Assembly: GCA_035326105.1 (NCBI GenBank)
Contig: DAOKYO010000002.1
Coordinates: 310,001-374,000 of the forward strand
Direction: 5' to 3'
Length of the DNA stretch: 64,000 bases
From: Bacilli bacterium
GTDB lineage: Bacteria; Bacillota_I; Bacilli_A; RFN20; CAG-826
Of the stretch, positions 14,818 through 22,598 are shown piece by piece. The first letter of the stretch is position 1; every line of letters starts with the position of its first letter. The notes below the pieces were generated by a model. It did no database searches, was not told the origin of the DNA, and saw only the letters and a list, made by a program, of their open reading frames with translations. The position numbers were made by a program, and so were the translations under genes.

Positions 14818-15321
14818 TCATTTCCCTAACCTTTCGATTTTAATTGCACAAGGGACAAATAAATGTCCTTTGTATCGTGTTTTTTTCTCAATGGCGGAGC
14901 GCAAACCACGATAATCTAATTCAAGTGCCTTCGCGCAAAGTCCAATTGAACTGAAGACACTTTTTATTTGACCGCGTTTGCCAATGACCGCTATTTGCAT
15001 GGTTGGAAATTTTCCACCATGTAGATTTAAAGCGTGATTTGTGTTGCCTTTGATCGAAGTCCATTCGAGATTTTCAACGCGATTATCATATTTATCGCCA
15101 TTGATATGGTTAACCACTGGCAAGTTATCTGGATTAGGAATAAAAGCTTGTGCTACTAGGCGATGAACCTTAACAGATCTCTTTGTGCCATCCGTTTTTT
15201 TGATATTAAATTTTAAATAGCCGCGTCCATCGTCACAAAGTCTCTGCTCTTTTCCATTATGATCAACAATAGTTCCAGATGTAGTAATTAGATAATTTGT
15301 ATCTTTGATTATTTTTTGCAT
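14818..15321 (-). CDS. HNH homing-type endonuclease (NUMOD/HNH_3)
   Basis: 167 aa. The N-terminal strand-rich part is followed by the HNH_3 core VHRLVAQAFIPNP ... VNHINGDKYDNRVENLEW (about residues 52-88), which holds the metal-binding His and Asn residues. The C-terminal ~60 residues look like a NUMOD1/IENR1 DNA-binding module (FSSIGLCAKALELDYRGLRSA). Such enzymes are free-standing homing or nicking nucleases common in phages. It overlaps the 81-aa upstream gene by 13 bp. The active site appears complete. Confidence 0.85.
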   Translation of the reverse strand: MQKIIKDTNYLITTSGTIVDHNGKEQRLCDDGRGYLKFNIKKTDGTKRSVKVHRLVAQAFIPNPDNLPVVNHINGDKYDNRVENLEWTSIKGNTNHALNLHGGKFPTMQIAVIGKRGQIKSVFSSIGLCAKALELDYRGLRSAIEKKTRYKGHLFVPCAIKIERLGK

Positions 15322-15554
15322 TTAATTATTCCTTTTGGAAGTCTTACTTCGTCTAAAGCAAAATAGTTTTTAGTTCCATAAATACCAGTCGGTTCCCAAA
15401 GAGTAGTGTCAAACTCCATATGAACCGCATAAATTCCAATATCATTTTGAAAGAACGTCGTATAAAGGACGAAGAGTGCATCTACCCACTCTCCGCAAAC
15501 ATTGACTTGGATATATTGTCCATTCTTTAATTTTTTAGCCTCTTCATATGTCAT
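15309..15554 (-). CDS. Early-operon protein, function unknown
   Basis: 81 aa, soluble, starting MTYEEAKKLKNGQYIQVNVCG; the N-terminal part suggests a small beta-barrel-like domain. It overlaps the next upstream gene by 4 bp and the HNH gene by 13 bp. Not recognised. Confidence 0.5.
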   Translation of the reverse strand: MTYEEAKKLKNGQYIQVNVCGEWVDALFVLYTTFFQNDIGIYAVHMEFDTTLWEPTGIYGTKNYFALDEVRLPKGIIKCKK

Positions 15555-15754
15555 TTAATTTTGTCCTCTCTTTCGGTAATGTTTGATTTTTTTATGTTAA
15601 AAACACAATCGATTTTTTCGTCTTCAGTGTGGCCCAAAATAACAATCATTTTCTCTGTCTCTTTTTGGATTAACCCCACGATTTGAATTTTCGATTTAAC
15701 AGCTGGAGATTTACTTCGATTCCAGCCGTTAAATACGATTCGCGTTTTTGTCAT
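15551..15754 (-). CDS. Early-operon small basic protein
   Basis: 67 aa, basic N-terminus (MTKTRIVFNGWNRSKS) and beta-rich remainder. It overlaps the 48-aa membrane protein upstream by 26 bp in another frame and the next gene by 4 bp, typical of a densely packed phage early operon. Not recognised. Confidence 0.45.
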   Translation of the reverse strand: MTKTRIVFNGWNRSKSPAVKSKIQIVGLIQKETEKMIVILGHTEDEKIDCVFNIKKSNITEREDKIK

Positions 15755-15875
15755 TTTCTACTTCTCTTTTCTCTTCATCCTGGGATATTAACCCGGAAAG
15801 ACGAAGACAACTTAATACGCCAACTAAAACGAATAGAACAATAATTCCTAGGACTATAAGTAAAGCGATCATCAT
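15729..15875 (-). CDS. 48-aa single-pass membrane protein, early operon
   Basis: The frame starts at ATG 15875 in an ATGA overlap with the stop of the upstream gene. It encodes an N-terminal membrane helix (IALLIVLGIIVLFVLVGVL) and a short charged cytoplasmic tail (SQDEEKREVENDKN). It fills an otherwise empty ~120-bp gap. Comparable one-helix proteins are common in early regions of Bacillota phages (DUF3789-like); function unknown. Confidence 0.55.
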   Translation of the reverse strand: MMIALLIVLGIIVLFVLVGVLSCLRLSGLISQDEEKREVENDKNANRI

Positions 15876-16081
15876 GGCATTAGATCCTCGATTGCTTTTT
15901 GCGTTTGTATCAGGCTGTCGAGATAACCTTTGTCATAATCGGAGAATTTCTTATCAATCGCTGCTCTTTTTTTGGCGCTATCAATTAACTCGTCATTTTC
16001 CTTAATTAAACTTTTGAGCTTCATTATGATTTCGTTTGCTAGATCTTGAATGTAATCCTTACTGGTTTTCTTTTTTTTCAT
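15872..16081 (-). CDS. Small helical early protein
   Basis: 69 aa, predicted almost entirely helical and charged (coiled-coil-like, DYIQDLANEIIMKLKSLIKE). It overlaps both neighbours by 4 bp. Not recognised. Confidence 0.5.
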   Translation of the reverse strand: MKKKKTSKDYIQDLANEIIMKLKSLIKENDELIDSAKKRAAIDKKFSDYDKGYLDSLIQTQKAIEDLMP

Positions 16082-16449
16082 ATCTTTTCCCTTTCAATGT
16101 TTGTTTCATAATCGGCAACCGCAGCGAATAAATCTAACTGTCGACATTTCAGGCGCTTTTTGCGAATGCCCTCTTTTCTGAACGCCTTATAAAAGCCCTT
16201 AACTATTGCCAATTCATCTTCACGAATTGGATTAAAAACATATTTTTTTAATCTCGGTGTTTCTTTTTGCTTCTTCAAGATTTCCAGGATAATCTCGGGA
16301 ACTCCTGATTGGTAGATGATTCCTGCCGTTAATTCAATGTCGATTTCTTTTATTGAATATCCGCAGAAGGCATTTGAAGAATTATAGGAATCGACAAGCT
16401 CAAAATTGTATTCATACAGGATTTCTTTTATGTTGTTGATTTTAAACAT
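16078..16449 (-). CDS. Early-operon protein, function unknown
   Basis: 123 aa, soluble, mixed alpha/beta, with a basic patch near the C-terminus (KEGIRKKRLKCRQLD). It overlaps its neighbours by 4 and 8 bp. No family recognised. Confidence 0.5.
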   Translation of the reverse strand: MFKINNIKEILYEYNFELVDSYNSSNAFCGYSIKEIDIELTAGIIYQSGVPEIILEILKKQKETPRLKKYVFNPIREDELAIVKGFYKAFRKEGIRKKRLKCRQLDLFAAVADYETNIEREKI

Positions 16450-16681
16450 TCTTGATTTCTCCTTCGATTTCGGTTCTTAAAACGATTCGTGATTTTGTAT
16501 TTCTTAAATAACTTTCTATCTTATTTTTGGGAATGCCAAAAATTATGACTTCATTGGCTTTTTGATTTTGCATGCCTCGTTGAACAACAATTTTTTCAAT
16601 AACATAGAGATTGCCGTCTTTGTTAAAAGAACAATCTAAACATGTTCCATCTTCTCGTTTAACGTATGTTTTTAACTTCAT
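16442..16681 (-). CDS. Early-operon small protein
   Basis: 79 aa, beta-rich and basic, starting MKLKTYVKREDGTCLD. It overlaps the upstream 123-aa gene by 23 bp. Not recognised. Confidence 0.45.
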   Translation of the reverse strand: MKLKTYVKREDGTCLDCSFNKDGNLYVIEKIVVQRGMQNQKANEVIIFGIPKNKIESYLRNTKSRIVLRTEIEGEIKNV

Positions 16682-17030
16682 TTAGTTCCTCTTTTCTCTT
16701 GATTTTTATTTCAATCGCGTTCGCACGGTGCGCACGTTTTTTGATAATTTGATTAAGTCGGATAAGATATGCTCGCGCTTCATCTAAAGTGGCAATTTTA
16801 TAGTGATAGACTCTTGTGATTATCACTTCCGTCACATCAGGATCATTGTTGATTGCTTGAACATCGTTACCAATCGCCGCGCATTTGTTGGTTCCACCCA
16901 CCGTAAGCGGGTAAAAATGATATTCAGGTATAATCTTGCTTATCTCCTCTTGTGACAGCCAAACGGCTTTATTTTGCCGTTTAAGCAGTTCGTAAAGTTT
17001 CTGCGATCTTCCTTTAAGCATTTTTATCAC
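16659..17030 (-). CDS. Early-operon protein, possible winged-helix fold
   Basis: 123 aa. The N-terminal KLYELLKRQNKAVWLSQEEISKIIPEY-type region (split here as LYELLKRQNKAVWLSQEEI) looks like a winged-helix DNA-binding start, and the C-terminus is basic and helical (RLNQIIKKRAHRANAI). It overlaps the DUF3850-like gene by 17 bp. It may be a phage regulatory protein; not firmly assigned. Confidence 0.5.
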   Translation of the reverse strand: MIKMLKGRSQKLYELLKRQNKAVWLSQEEISKIIPEYHFYPLTVGGTNKCAAIGNDVQAINNDPDVTEVIITRVYHYKIATLDEARAYLIRLNQIIKKRAHRANAIEIKIKRKEELNEVKNIR

Positions 17031-17283
17031 ATCCTTCGTCTTCTATAAGTTGATCGGAGTAAATGCAATATGATGCGTCCAGTCCAGGAAATGGGCCATG
17101 GAAAACATAGACTATTCGGGCAATCATGTAGCGTCCGGTTAATAATCCTTGCGGGTTAACTTCATCGTATTGAATAATATCGCCCGCTTTAAACACACAA
17201 TCGTCTTCTTTTCTTAACTCCCAATTTTTCTTCCCGTTCATCTTGGCAAGGAAAAATTCTTGCAATATTTTTTTTCTAATCAT
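17014..17283 (-). CDS. DUF3850-like (ASCH superfamily) protein
   Basis: 89 aa. The pattern EFFLAKMNGKKNWELRKED ... FKAGDIIQYDE ... GRYMIARIVYVF follows DUF3850, a PUA/ASCH-like beta-barrel thought to bind RNA and frequent in phages. It overlaps the replisome organizer by 4 bp. Biological role in phages unknown. Confidence 0.7.
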   Translation of the reverse strand: MIRKKILQEFFLAKMNGKKNWELRKEDDCVFKAGDIIQYDEVNPQGLLTGRYMIARIVYVFHGPFPGLDASYCIYSDQLIEDEGCDKNA

Positions 17284-18374
17284 TTTGAGACCTCCAGGTA
17301 ATTAGCCGGATAGATTTGCAAAAGAAAGTTCTTCAAGGCCATTAACTTATTTTTTTCCGACCTTTTAGAGGAGCGGGCAAAATCAATAAGATGCTGTTTC
17401 ACCTCTTCGCGGCCTTGCAGATTATTTGTTTGCATAAAAAGTGGATTTAGAAGATTGTTAAAAAGCGGTATGTCAAGATCATCGACTTTTATAAATCCTT
17501 CATCAATAAGGATCTTGGTATAGTAATCAGGTTCAAAAAGCGATTCGCCCTTATTCAAAATATCGTTCATAGTGATTGAATAGTCTCTCTGAAGAGCTTC
17601 GACAACCGATTGTTCAAGGTAATGGAATTTATCTTGAATTTTTTTATCACTTGAAACCGAAACAAAATATCTAAGCGCGGTTACTATATTTTGGTAAGTA
17701 TATTTTTTTTGCAGTTTAAAAAAGAATTCATCATAAAGAGGGATGTCAATGTCGTCCGCTTCTATGTATTTTTCCTTGACCAAGAACGCCGTTAAAACAT
17801 GTTTAAAAAAGTTCGGGGGCGCAATAGCGACGCCCGTTTTATCAGTTTTATCAGTTTTATCAGTTTTATCATTCTTTAAAGATAACGAACGTAGTGAGTT
17901 ATCTATATCTTTATTCTCTATATCTCTAATCTCTTGTGTAACATTGTTACACCCGTCCGCGGTAACATTGTTACACTCTTTTGTTGTAACGCTGTTACGC
18001 GCATTTGTGCGTGACTTTCTCATTCTCATAGCCGCATCGGTTTCATGACCAACAAGATTTTTATAATCTGTGATTGACAAAAAGCCTTTTTCATCTTTTT
18101 GGATGAGTTTTATTTTTTGTAGTAAACTTAACGCTTTTTTAACTGTTGAAAGCGAAAAGAATTTGCATTCTCTTTGAATAAAATCGAGAGTAAAATTTCT
18201 CTCAATTTCTCCCACTTTTTCAACTAAAATTCCGTTGGAATTTATAGTTAATGAAATTAGCATTAAATATATTACAATGTAATCGGATCCATTAGATTCC
18301 GACAGTAAGGCTTTCGTTTCTGGAGTGTTCCAAAAATCAGCCTTCGTTTTAGTCCAATAATAATACTTTGTCAT
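17280..18374 (-). CDS. Replisome organizer / replication initiator with winged-helix N-terminus
   Basis: 364 aa. The N-terminal ~120 residues (YYYWTKTKADFWNTPETKAL ... LSLSTVKKALSLLQKIKLI-type HTH) match phage replisome organizers, which bind the origin and recruit the host helicase loader. A repetitive middle follows (VTTKEC-NNVTADGC-NNVT and DKTDKTDKTDKT), then a helical DnaD-like C-terminal half. The repetitive middle is encoded by palindromic iterons (17936-17998), so the origin probably lies inside the gene, as in lambda O. It overlaps the genes on both sides. No separate helicase or loader gene is present, so the host's are presumably used. Confidence 0.75.
   Translation of the reverse strand: MTKYYYWTKTKADFWNTPETKALLSESNGSDYIVIYLMLISLTINSNGILVEKVGEIERNFTLDFIQRECKFFSLSTVKKALSLLQKIKLIQKDEKGFLSITDYKNLVGHETDAAMRMRKSRTNARNSVTTKECNNVTADGCNNVTQEIRDIENKDIDNSLRSLSLKNDKTDKTDKTDKTGVAIAPPNFFKHVLTAFLVKEKYIEADDIDIPLYDEFFFKLQKKYTYQNIVTALRYFVSVSSDKKIQDKFHYLEQSVVEALQRDYSITMNDILNKGESLFEPDYYTKILIDEGFIKVDDLDIPLFNNLLNPLFMQTNNLQGREEVKQHLIDFARSSKRSEKNKLMALKNFLLQIYPANYLEVSK
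17936..17998. repeat. Palindromic iterons inside the replication gene (candidate origin)
   Basis: Three inverted repeats: GTGTAACATTGTTACAC (17936-17952), GTAACATTGTTAC (17962-17974) and GTAACGCTGTTAC (17986-17998). Their centres are exactly 24 bp apart (17944, 17968, 17992). Next to them is a 9-bp tandem repeat of tcagtttta (about 17840-17870). This is the arrangement expected of an initiator-bound origin. Confidence 0.65.
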
Positions 18375-18499
18375 TTTTTGCCCTCTTCATTTTTGCTTTT
18401 TGTAACTTTATTCAGAGCATCTGTGTCTTCTAATAATTTTTCAAAAAGAAAAGATGCAAAAAGTTTTAAGATTTGGTGCTCATGCTCATTATTTGCCAT
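18371..18499 (-). CDS. 42-aa early protein
   Basis: The frame fills the gap between the Cro-like gene and the replisome organizer. ATG 18499 begins MANNEHEHQILKLF, and the TGA overlaps the organizer start (ATGA). The product is helical and charged. A copy of the repressor operator (18501-18514) lies directly upstream. Function unknown. Confidence 0.5.
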   Translation of the reverse strand: MANNEHEHQILKLFASFLFEKLLEDTDALNKVTKSKNEEGKK

Positions 18500-18722
18500 G
18501 TTGCATACTCGCAATACTATTTTCAAAAAAAATACTCATAAATTCTTTATCACTCATTTTAAGAAAATATGATATTTCCTGAACTTCACCTACAGTAAAA
18601 CTTTTTCCGCTTTTTCCTATTTTTCTATAAAAGGTGCTTGGATCCATTTTTATAGCCACGCAAACATCTTTAATAGTTGTTCCCTTCTTTGCCAAAAGAA
18701 CTTTTAATGCCTTTTCATCCAT
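18489..18722 (-). CDS. Cro-like HTH regulator
   Basis: Start at ATG 18722 (MDEKALKVLLAKKGTTIKDV) behind GGGAGAAAG; an upstream reading from 18788 would cross the operators. The 77-aa product is a single XRE-type HTH (TTIKDVCVAIKMDPSTFYRK). It is divergent from the CI-like repressor, with the operators between them, and is the first gene of the early operon. Likely the lytic-side regulator of a lysogeny switch. Confidence 0.8.
   Translation of the reverse strand: MDEKALKVLLAKKGTTIKDVCVAIKMDPSTFYRKIGKSGKSFTVGEVQEISYFLKMSDKEFMSIFFENSIASMQHGK
18501..18514. promoter_or_regulatory. Repressor operator copy at the 5' side of the 42-aa gene
   Basis: TTGCATACTCGCAA is the exact reverse complement of the site at 18768-18781 in the main switch. 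It lies over the end of the Cro-like gene, 2 bp before the start of the next gene. Confidence 0.65.
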
Positions 18723-18740
18723 TTTTTGCTTTCTCCCTAT

Positions 18741-18830
18741 GTTGCATATATGCACTATTATATTATGTTGCGAGTATGCAATAGTCAATACTTATAATGC
18801 AAATACGCGAAAATAATTGCAAATATGCAA
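18741..18830. promoter_or_regulatory. Lysogeny-switch operator region
   Basis: The divergent intergenic region has at least three 14-bp dyads of consensus TTGCAnnTATGCAA: TTGCATATATGCAC (18742-18755), TTGCGAGTATGCAA (18768-18781), TTGCAAATATGCAA (18817-18830), plus a weaker TGCAAATACGCG (18798-18809). They should bind the CI- and Cro-like proteins and control both divergent promoters. Confidence 0.75.
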
Positions 18831-18850
18831 CAATTAGATATAATAAAATT

Positions 18851-19219
18851 ATGAAAAATAATAGTTCAGTAAGTATAGGAAAAAGAATAAGAGAAAGAAG
18901 AATTGCTATAAATATGTCGATAGAAAGGTTGGCGAAAATTTTAGATGTTGATAGATCCACTATTTATAGATACGAGACGGATTCCATAAAAAAAATGTCT
19001 TATGAAGTTTTGTTGCCACTTGCGGATGCACTAAAGACGACACCTTTTTATTTAGTTAATGGTACAGTTGAGCAAGGTAGTGCGCTTGATGATACACCTA
19101 TTATTCGTTTCTATAATCAGCTTACATCAGAAAACAAAGATAAAGTTGATAAATATGTAAGAGATCTATTGCAGCTTCAAAAGTTACAAGAAAGCAATAT
19201 TAATAGCGACAATGATTAA
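18851..19219 (+). CDS. CI-like XRE repressor
   Basis: Start at ATG 18851 (MKNNSSVSIGKRIRE); the longer reading from 18797 runs through the operators. 122 aa: an XRE HTH (MSIERLAKILDVDRSTIYRYE, shown as LAKILDVDRSTIYRYE) and a short helical C-terminus that likely dimerises. No peptidase domain, so it lacks LexA-type autocleavage. It overlaps the recombinase start by 8 bp, so repressor and recombinase are co-expressed from the lysogenic promoter. Confidence 0.85.
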   Translation: MKNNSSVSIGKRIRERRIAINMSIERLAKILDVDRSTIYRYETDSIKKMSYEVLLPLADALKTTPFYLVNGTVEQGSALDDTPIIRFYNQLTSENKDKVDKYVRDLLQLQKLQESNINSDND

Positions 19220-20707
19220 AGCTGTTATTTATGCTCGTTTTTCGTCAAGCAAACAAAGCGAACAATCAATTGAAGGCCAACTAAGAATTTGCAATCTTTT
19301 TGCGAAAGAAAATGATTTTAAAATTGTAAACAATTATATAGATCGTGCGGCTAGTGGAACAAATGATAATAGACTAGAGTTTCAAAGAATGATAAAGGAT
19401 TCAAGTAAGAATCTTTTTGAAGTTGTAATAGTCTATCAGTATGACCGCTTTGCTAGAAATAGACGAGACTCAATGAATAATAAGTTTATATTGAGAAACA
19501 ATGGAGTTAGATTGCTATCAGCGACAGAACCAGAAATAACCAACAGGCCATCTGATTTGTTTATGGAAGGTATTTTAGATACTGCCGCAGAATTTTATAG
19601 CAGAGATTTGGCTCAAAAAACAGTTAGAGGAATGAAAGAAAATTTAATTAAAAAAAAGACAATCGGTGGTAGAACACCGCTTGGATATAAAGTTATTGAT
19701 AAAAAGTACTCTATTGATTATTCAGAAGCAGAAATTGTAAAAAAAATTTTTACTGAATATGCAAATGCAAGAAAAATAAAAGATATTATATACCTTTTAC
19801 ACTCTAATGGAATAACAAACCGGGGAAGAAAATTTAAAGCAAGCACCATAAGTGATTTAATAAAGAATACAAAGTATGTTGGATTATATCGAGATCCTTT
19901 TTCCAATAATATAATTACTGATATGTTTCCAAGAATAATTGGTGATGATTTATTTGATCAAGCCAAAAGAGAAAGAGAGAGAAAAATGCAGCGTACAAAA
20001 CCCAATCCGAGAAATAAAGGTGCAGAATATTTTTTGACAGGAAAAATATTCTGCGGCTATTGCGGTATGAATCTTACAGGGATGTCAGGCTCTTCACAAA
20101 ATGGTAATAAGTATAGATATTACAAGTGCAAAAGCAATAAGTGTGAACTGAAGCCTATTAGAAAGGACTTTATAGAAGATTGTGTTTTAAATCACGTTAT
20201 AGATTATGTGACGCAAGATAAAACATTGGATTATGTCATAGATGAAATTATTAAGAGTTTTAAGAATAAGCTTAATGAAACGAGTTTAACCTCATTAAAG
20301 CAAGAGAAAAAAAGATTAGAAAGTCAACTTGATAAAATTGTTTCAAATTATTTGGATGCAAGCAGTGTAATTAAAGAGCGACTGAACGAAGAGTCGATTG
20401 TACTAAGTGATAAAATTAAAAACATTGATAGTCAAATCGAAAAGATAAATATTCTAGAAAATAGAAAAGTATATGATAAGATTTTTTTAAAATCTTGGAT
20501 AAATGATTTATTCAAAGATAAAGAAAAAATTACCAGAAATGCTGTAGATTATTTTATTAACTCAATATATTGTTTTAACGATAAAGTAATAATTTATATG
20601 TCCTTTGATGTGAGCAATAGTGATGTTGTCACTTTTGTTGAAATGAAAGAGGATATTATCCGAAAAGAAAAAAACGAACCAACAATTGGTTCGTTTAAGC
20701 GCTGGGA

Positions 20708-20729
<22 letters not shown>
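19212..20729 (+). CDS. Large serine recombinase (integrase of element C)
   Basis: 505 aa. The N-terminal resolvase domain has YARFSSSKQ with the nucleophile Ser and YDRFARN. A recombinase domain (GGRTPLGYKVI), zinc ribbon (FCGYCGMNL ... CKSNKCE), a long coiled coil (LKQEKKRLESQLDKI) and the C-terminal tail follow. It catalyses integration and excision. Its 3' end reads through the attachment core and stops in the tRNA (WDGGPSRG). In an excised circle the same frame would continue into the left arm (RFLDELFFKD...) for about 22 residues. Large serine recombinases rarely use tRNA genes, yet no tyrosine recombinase is in the element. Domains look intact. Confidence 0.93.
20672..20696 (-). terminator. 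Terminator of the tRNA-Asp/Phe transcript, inside the recombinase 3' end
   Basis: AAACGAACCAA (20672-20682) pairs perfectly with TTGGTTCGTTT (20686-20696) around 3 nt. A T-rich run follows on the minus strand only. So it terminates the tRNA operon, not the recombinase. It belongs to the element, not the original chromosome. Confidence 0.7.
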
Positions 20730-20783
<54 letters not shown>

Positions 20784-20790
20784 ACAATCA

Positions 20791-20866
20791 TGGCGGACTA
20801 GAAGGGAATCGAACCCTCGATCTTCTCCGTGACAGGGAGACATGTTAACCGCTACACCACTAGTCC
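20791..20866 (-). tRNA. tRNA-Asp (GTC)
   Basis: A 76-nt cloverleaf with encoded CCA and G discriminator; anticodon loop CTGTCAC (GTC). It lies 7 bp upstream of tRNA-Phe in the same transcript. Confidence 0.95.
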
Positions 20867-20885
20867 AGTGCAATTGCGCTTTTAT

Positions 20886-20914
20886 ATTATCTATGAATAG
20901 CCAGCAAAAATCAA
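20886..20914 (-). promoter_or_regulatory. Predicted promoter of tRNA-Asp/Phe
   Basis: On the minus strand -35 TTGATT (20909-20914), 17-nt spacer, -10 GATAAT (20886-20891), about 20 nt before the tRNA-Asp 5' end. Confidence 0.6.
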
Positions 20915-21008
20915 GCCTAATTTTCATTGAAAAACTTGTTTGAATGAAATCTTTTTTAATTGAAGAACGTTTAAACCGATATCCGGCAAAATTACCGATT
21001 TAGTCAAT

Positions 21009-21048
21009 AAAAAAACACACCCTCGCTTTAAACAAGGGTGTGCATTTT
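21009..21048 (-). terminator. Rubrerythrin terminator
   Basis: CACACCCT (21016-21023) pairs with AGGGTGTG (21035-21042); the minus strand continues with seven Ts. Confidence 0.8.
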
Positions 21049-21052
21049 TTAA

Positions 21053-21610
21053 TTACCAGTTGGTAGCGCGCAATTCTTGATAGGATTGTTCGTGACCGCA
21101 AACCGGGCAAATTTTTGGAGCGGACTTGCCGACATGGATATTGCCACAAACCCGGCATTTCCAAACGACGACGTCATCGCGAACAAAAACAATGCCTTCC
21201 TTAATGTTGGAAGCGAGTTTCCGGTAGCGTTCCTCATGAATCTTTTCAATCGCCGCTACACCTTTAAACTTAGCAGCAATCTCTAAAAAGCCCTCCGCTT
21301 CAGCATCTTTAGCAAACCGATCATACATATCCGTCCATTCGTAATGTTCACCAGCAGCCGCATCTTCTAAGACATCGGGCATAATGCCTTTGGTTCCTCC
21401 GTGAAGATACTTAAACCATAATTCAGCGTGTTCACGCTCATTTCCACTGGTCTCTAAGAATAAATCGGCAATTTGTTCATAACCTGCCTTCTTGGCAACG
21501 CCAGCATAATAGAAGTATTTGTTCGTGGCCATTGACTCACCAGCAAAAGCTTCATGCAAGTTTTTTTCGGTTTTAGACCCTTTTAATTTTTCATATAACT
21601 TATCATCCAT
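21053..21610 (-). CDS. rbr: Rubrerythrin (peroxide-reducing diiron protein)
   Basis: Start at ATG 21610 ([11 protein letters not shown]), 9 nt after AGGAGG; the ATG two codons upstream is too close to it. 185 aa. The N-terminal ferritin-like diiron domain has Glu/His ligand pairs ([27 protein letters not shown]), and the C-terminal rubredoxin domain has two Cys pairs (CRVCGN, CPVCGH). It reduces peroxide in the cytosol of anaerobes using electrons passed through the rubredoxin iron. Single-gene unit with its own promoter and terminator. No nox or perR gene is adjacent. Confidence 0.95.
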   Translation of the reverse strand: MDDKLYEKLKGSKTEKNLHEAFAGESMATNKYFYYAGVAKKAGYEQIADLFLETSGNEREHAELWFKYLHGGTKGIMPDVLEDAAAGEHYEWTDMYDRFAKDAEAEGFLEIAAKFKGVAAIEKIHEERYRKLASNIKEGIVFVRDDVVVWKCRVCGNIHVGKSAPKICPVCGHEQSYQELRATNW

Positions 21611-21632
21611 TTTCATAATCCTCCTAGTAAGA

Positions 21633-21661
21633 ATTATATCTATTTACGTGAGCGACTTCAA
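21633..21661 (-). promoter_or_regulatory. Predicted rubrerythrin promoter
   Basis: Minus-strand -35 TTGAAG (21656-21661), 17-nt spacer, -10 TATAAT (21633-21638), close to the ribosome-binding site. Confidence 0.6.
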
Positions 21662-21819
21662 TACACCGGAGTGAAGAATTAGAAAAAAAGCAAGTGGCAA
21701 CTAAATTTTGAAGATATATCTTATAAAATGACAATAAAAAGGTATATATAAAAAAATTACTGTTAGGGTTCTAGCAAGATAATAAAATAATCATAAGGAT
21801 TCTGTTAGGGAATATAAAA

Positions 21820-21837
21820 AACACCCCGAAGGGTGTT
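21820..21837 (-). terminator. tRNA-fMet terminator
   Basis: AACACCC-CGAA-GGGTGTT with a T-run on the minus strand, just after the tRNA 3' end. The rest of 21662-21819 shows only two copies of CTGTTAGGG and no gene. Confidence 0.75.
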
Positions 21838-21846
21838 AATTTTTAT

Positions 21847-21923
21847 TGGTTGCGGGGGGAAGATTTGAACTTCCGACCTCCGGGTTATGGGCCCGACGAG
21901 CTACCAAACTGCTCTACCCCGCG
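21847..21923 (-). tRNA. Initiator tRNA-fMet (CAT)
   Basis: 77 nt, 5' CGCGGGG with the unpaired C1 typical of initiators, anticodon loop CCCATAA flanked by GGG/CCC pairs, encoded CCA. Confidence 0.95.
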
Positions 21924-21979
21924 ATTACGCTTGTATATAATAGCACAATCAAAAATATATGCAAGGATTATAAAAAGAA

Positions 21980-21999
21980 AAAGGCCCGATTGGGCCTTT
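21980..21999 (-). terminator. Terminator after lemA
   Basis: AAAGGCCC-GATT-GGGCCTTT, followed on the minus strand by a T-rich run. Confidence 0.8.
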
Positions 22000-22023
22000 A
22001 CTTTTGTCGGTTGTTATCAACAC

Positions 22024-22596
22024 TTAGAAATCGAATTTAACATCGGCCCGTTTGGCTTCTTCCGCTTCAAAGAAGTCACGTTCGACAAATCCCCGCCGCT
22101 TAGCAACGAAGTTTGAAGGGAACACAACTACTTTTTGGTTATAAATACGCACATTGGAATTGTAAAAACGTCTAGCGGCTTGAAGATTTTCTTCAACTTC
22201 CATACTGGCATCCTGCAATTTCAAAAAGGTCGTATTTGCTTTTAAATCCGGATATTGTTCGACGACGACATTTAAGGAATTAAGTCCGCGGGTAATTTCA
22301 TTGGCAAACTCACTCTTTTCCTTGATTGAAGCCGTGCTTCCCGGTTGCCGCATAGCAACAACTTTTTCAAGTGTTTCCTGCTCATGCTTGGCGTAGCCTT
22401 TGGTCGCCGAGACCATTTTTGTCAATAGATCAAATCTCTTGGTTAAAGCCACATCGATTGATGATTCACTCTCATCAATCTTTACTTTCATTCTTCTTAA
22501 ATCATTGAGTACGGAAATGTACCAAATAGCGAAGAACAAGAGCAAAACCAAAATAACACCAACAACAGCTAAGATAATCTTTAGTGGGTCACTCAT
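22024..22596 (-). CDS. lemA: LemA family protein
   Basis: 190 aa: one N-terminal membrane helix (about 5-26, IILAVVGVILVLLLFFAIW) and a helical LemA domain (DESESSIDVALTKRFDLL, NVVVEQYPDLKANTTF, ARRFYNSNVRIYN). LemA proteins are widespread membrane proteins of unclear role. It is 2 bp downstream of a DUF3137 gene and shares its operon; LemA and DUF3137 are often neighbours. Confidence 0.92.
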   Translation of the reverse strand: MSDPLKIILAVVGVILVLLLFFAIWYISVLNDLRRMKVKIDESESSIDVALTKRFDLLTKMVSATKGYAKHEQETLEKVVAMRQPGSTASIKEKSEFANEITRGLNSLNVVVEQYPDLKANTTFLKLQDASMEVEENLQAARRFYNSNVRIYNQKVVVFPSNFVAKRRGFVERDFFEAEEAKRADVKFDF

Positions 22597-22598
22597 TC

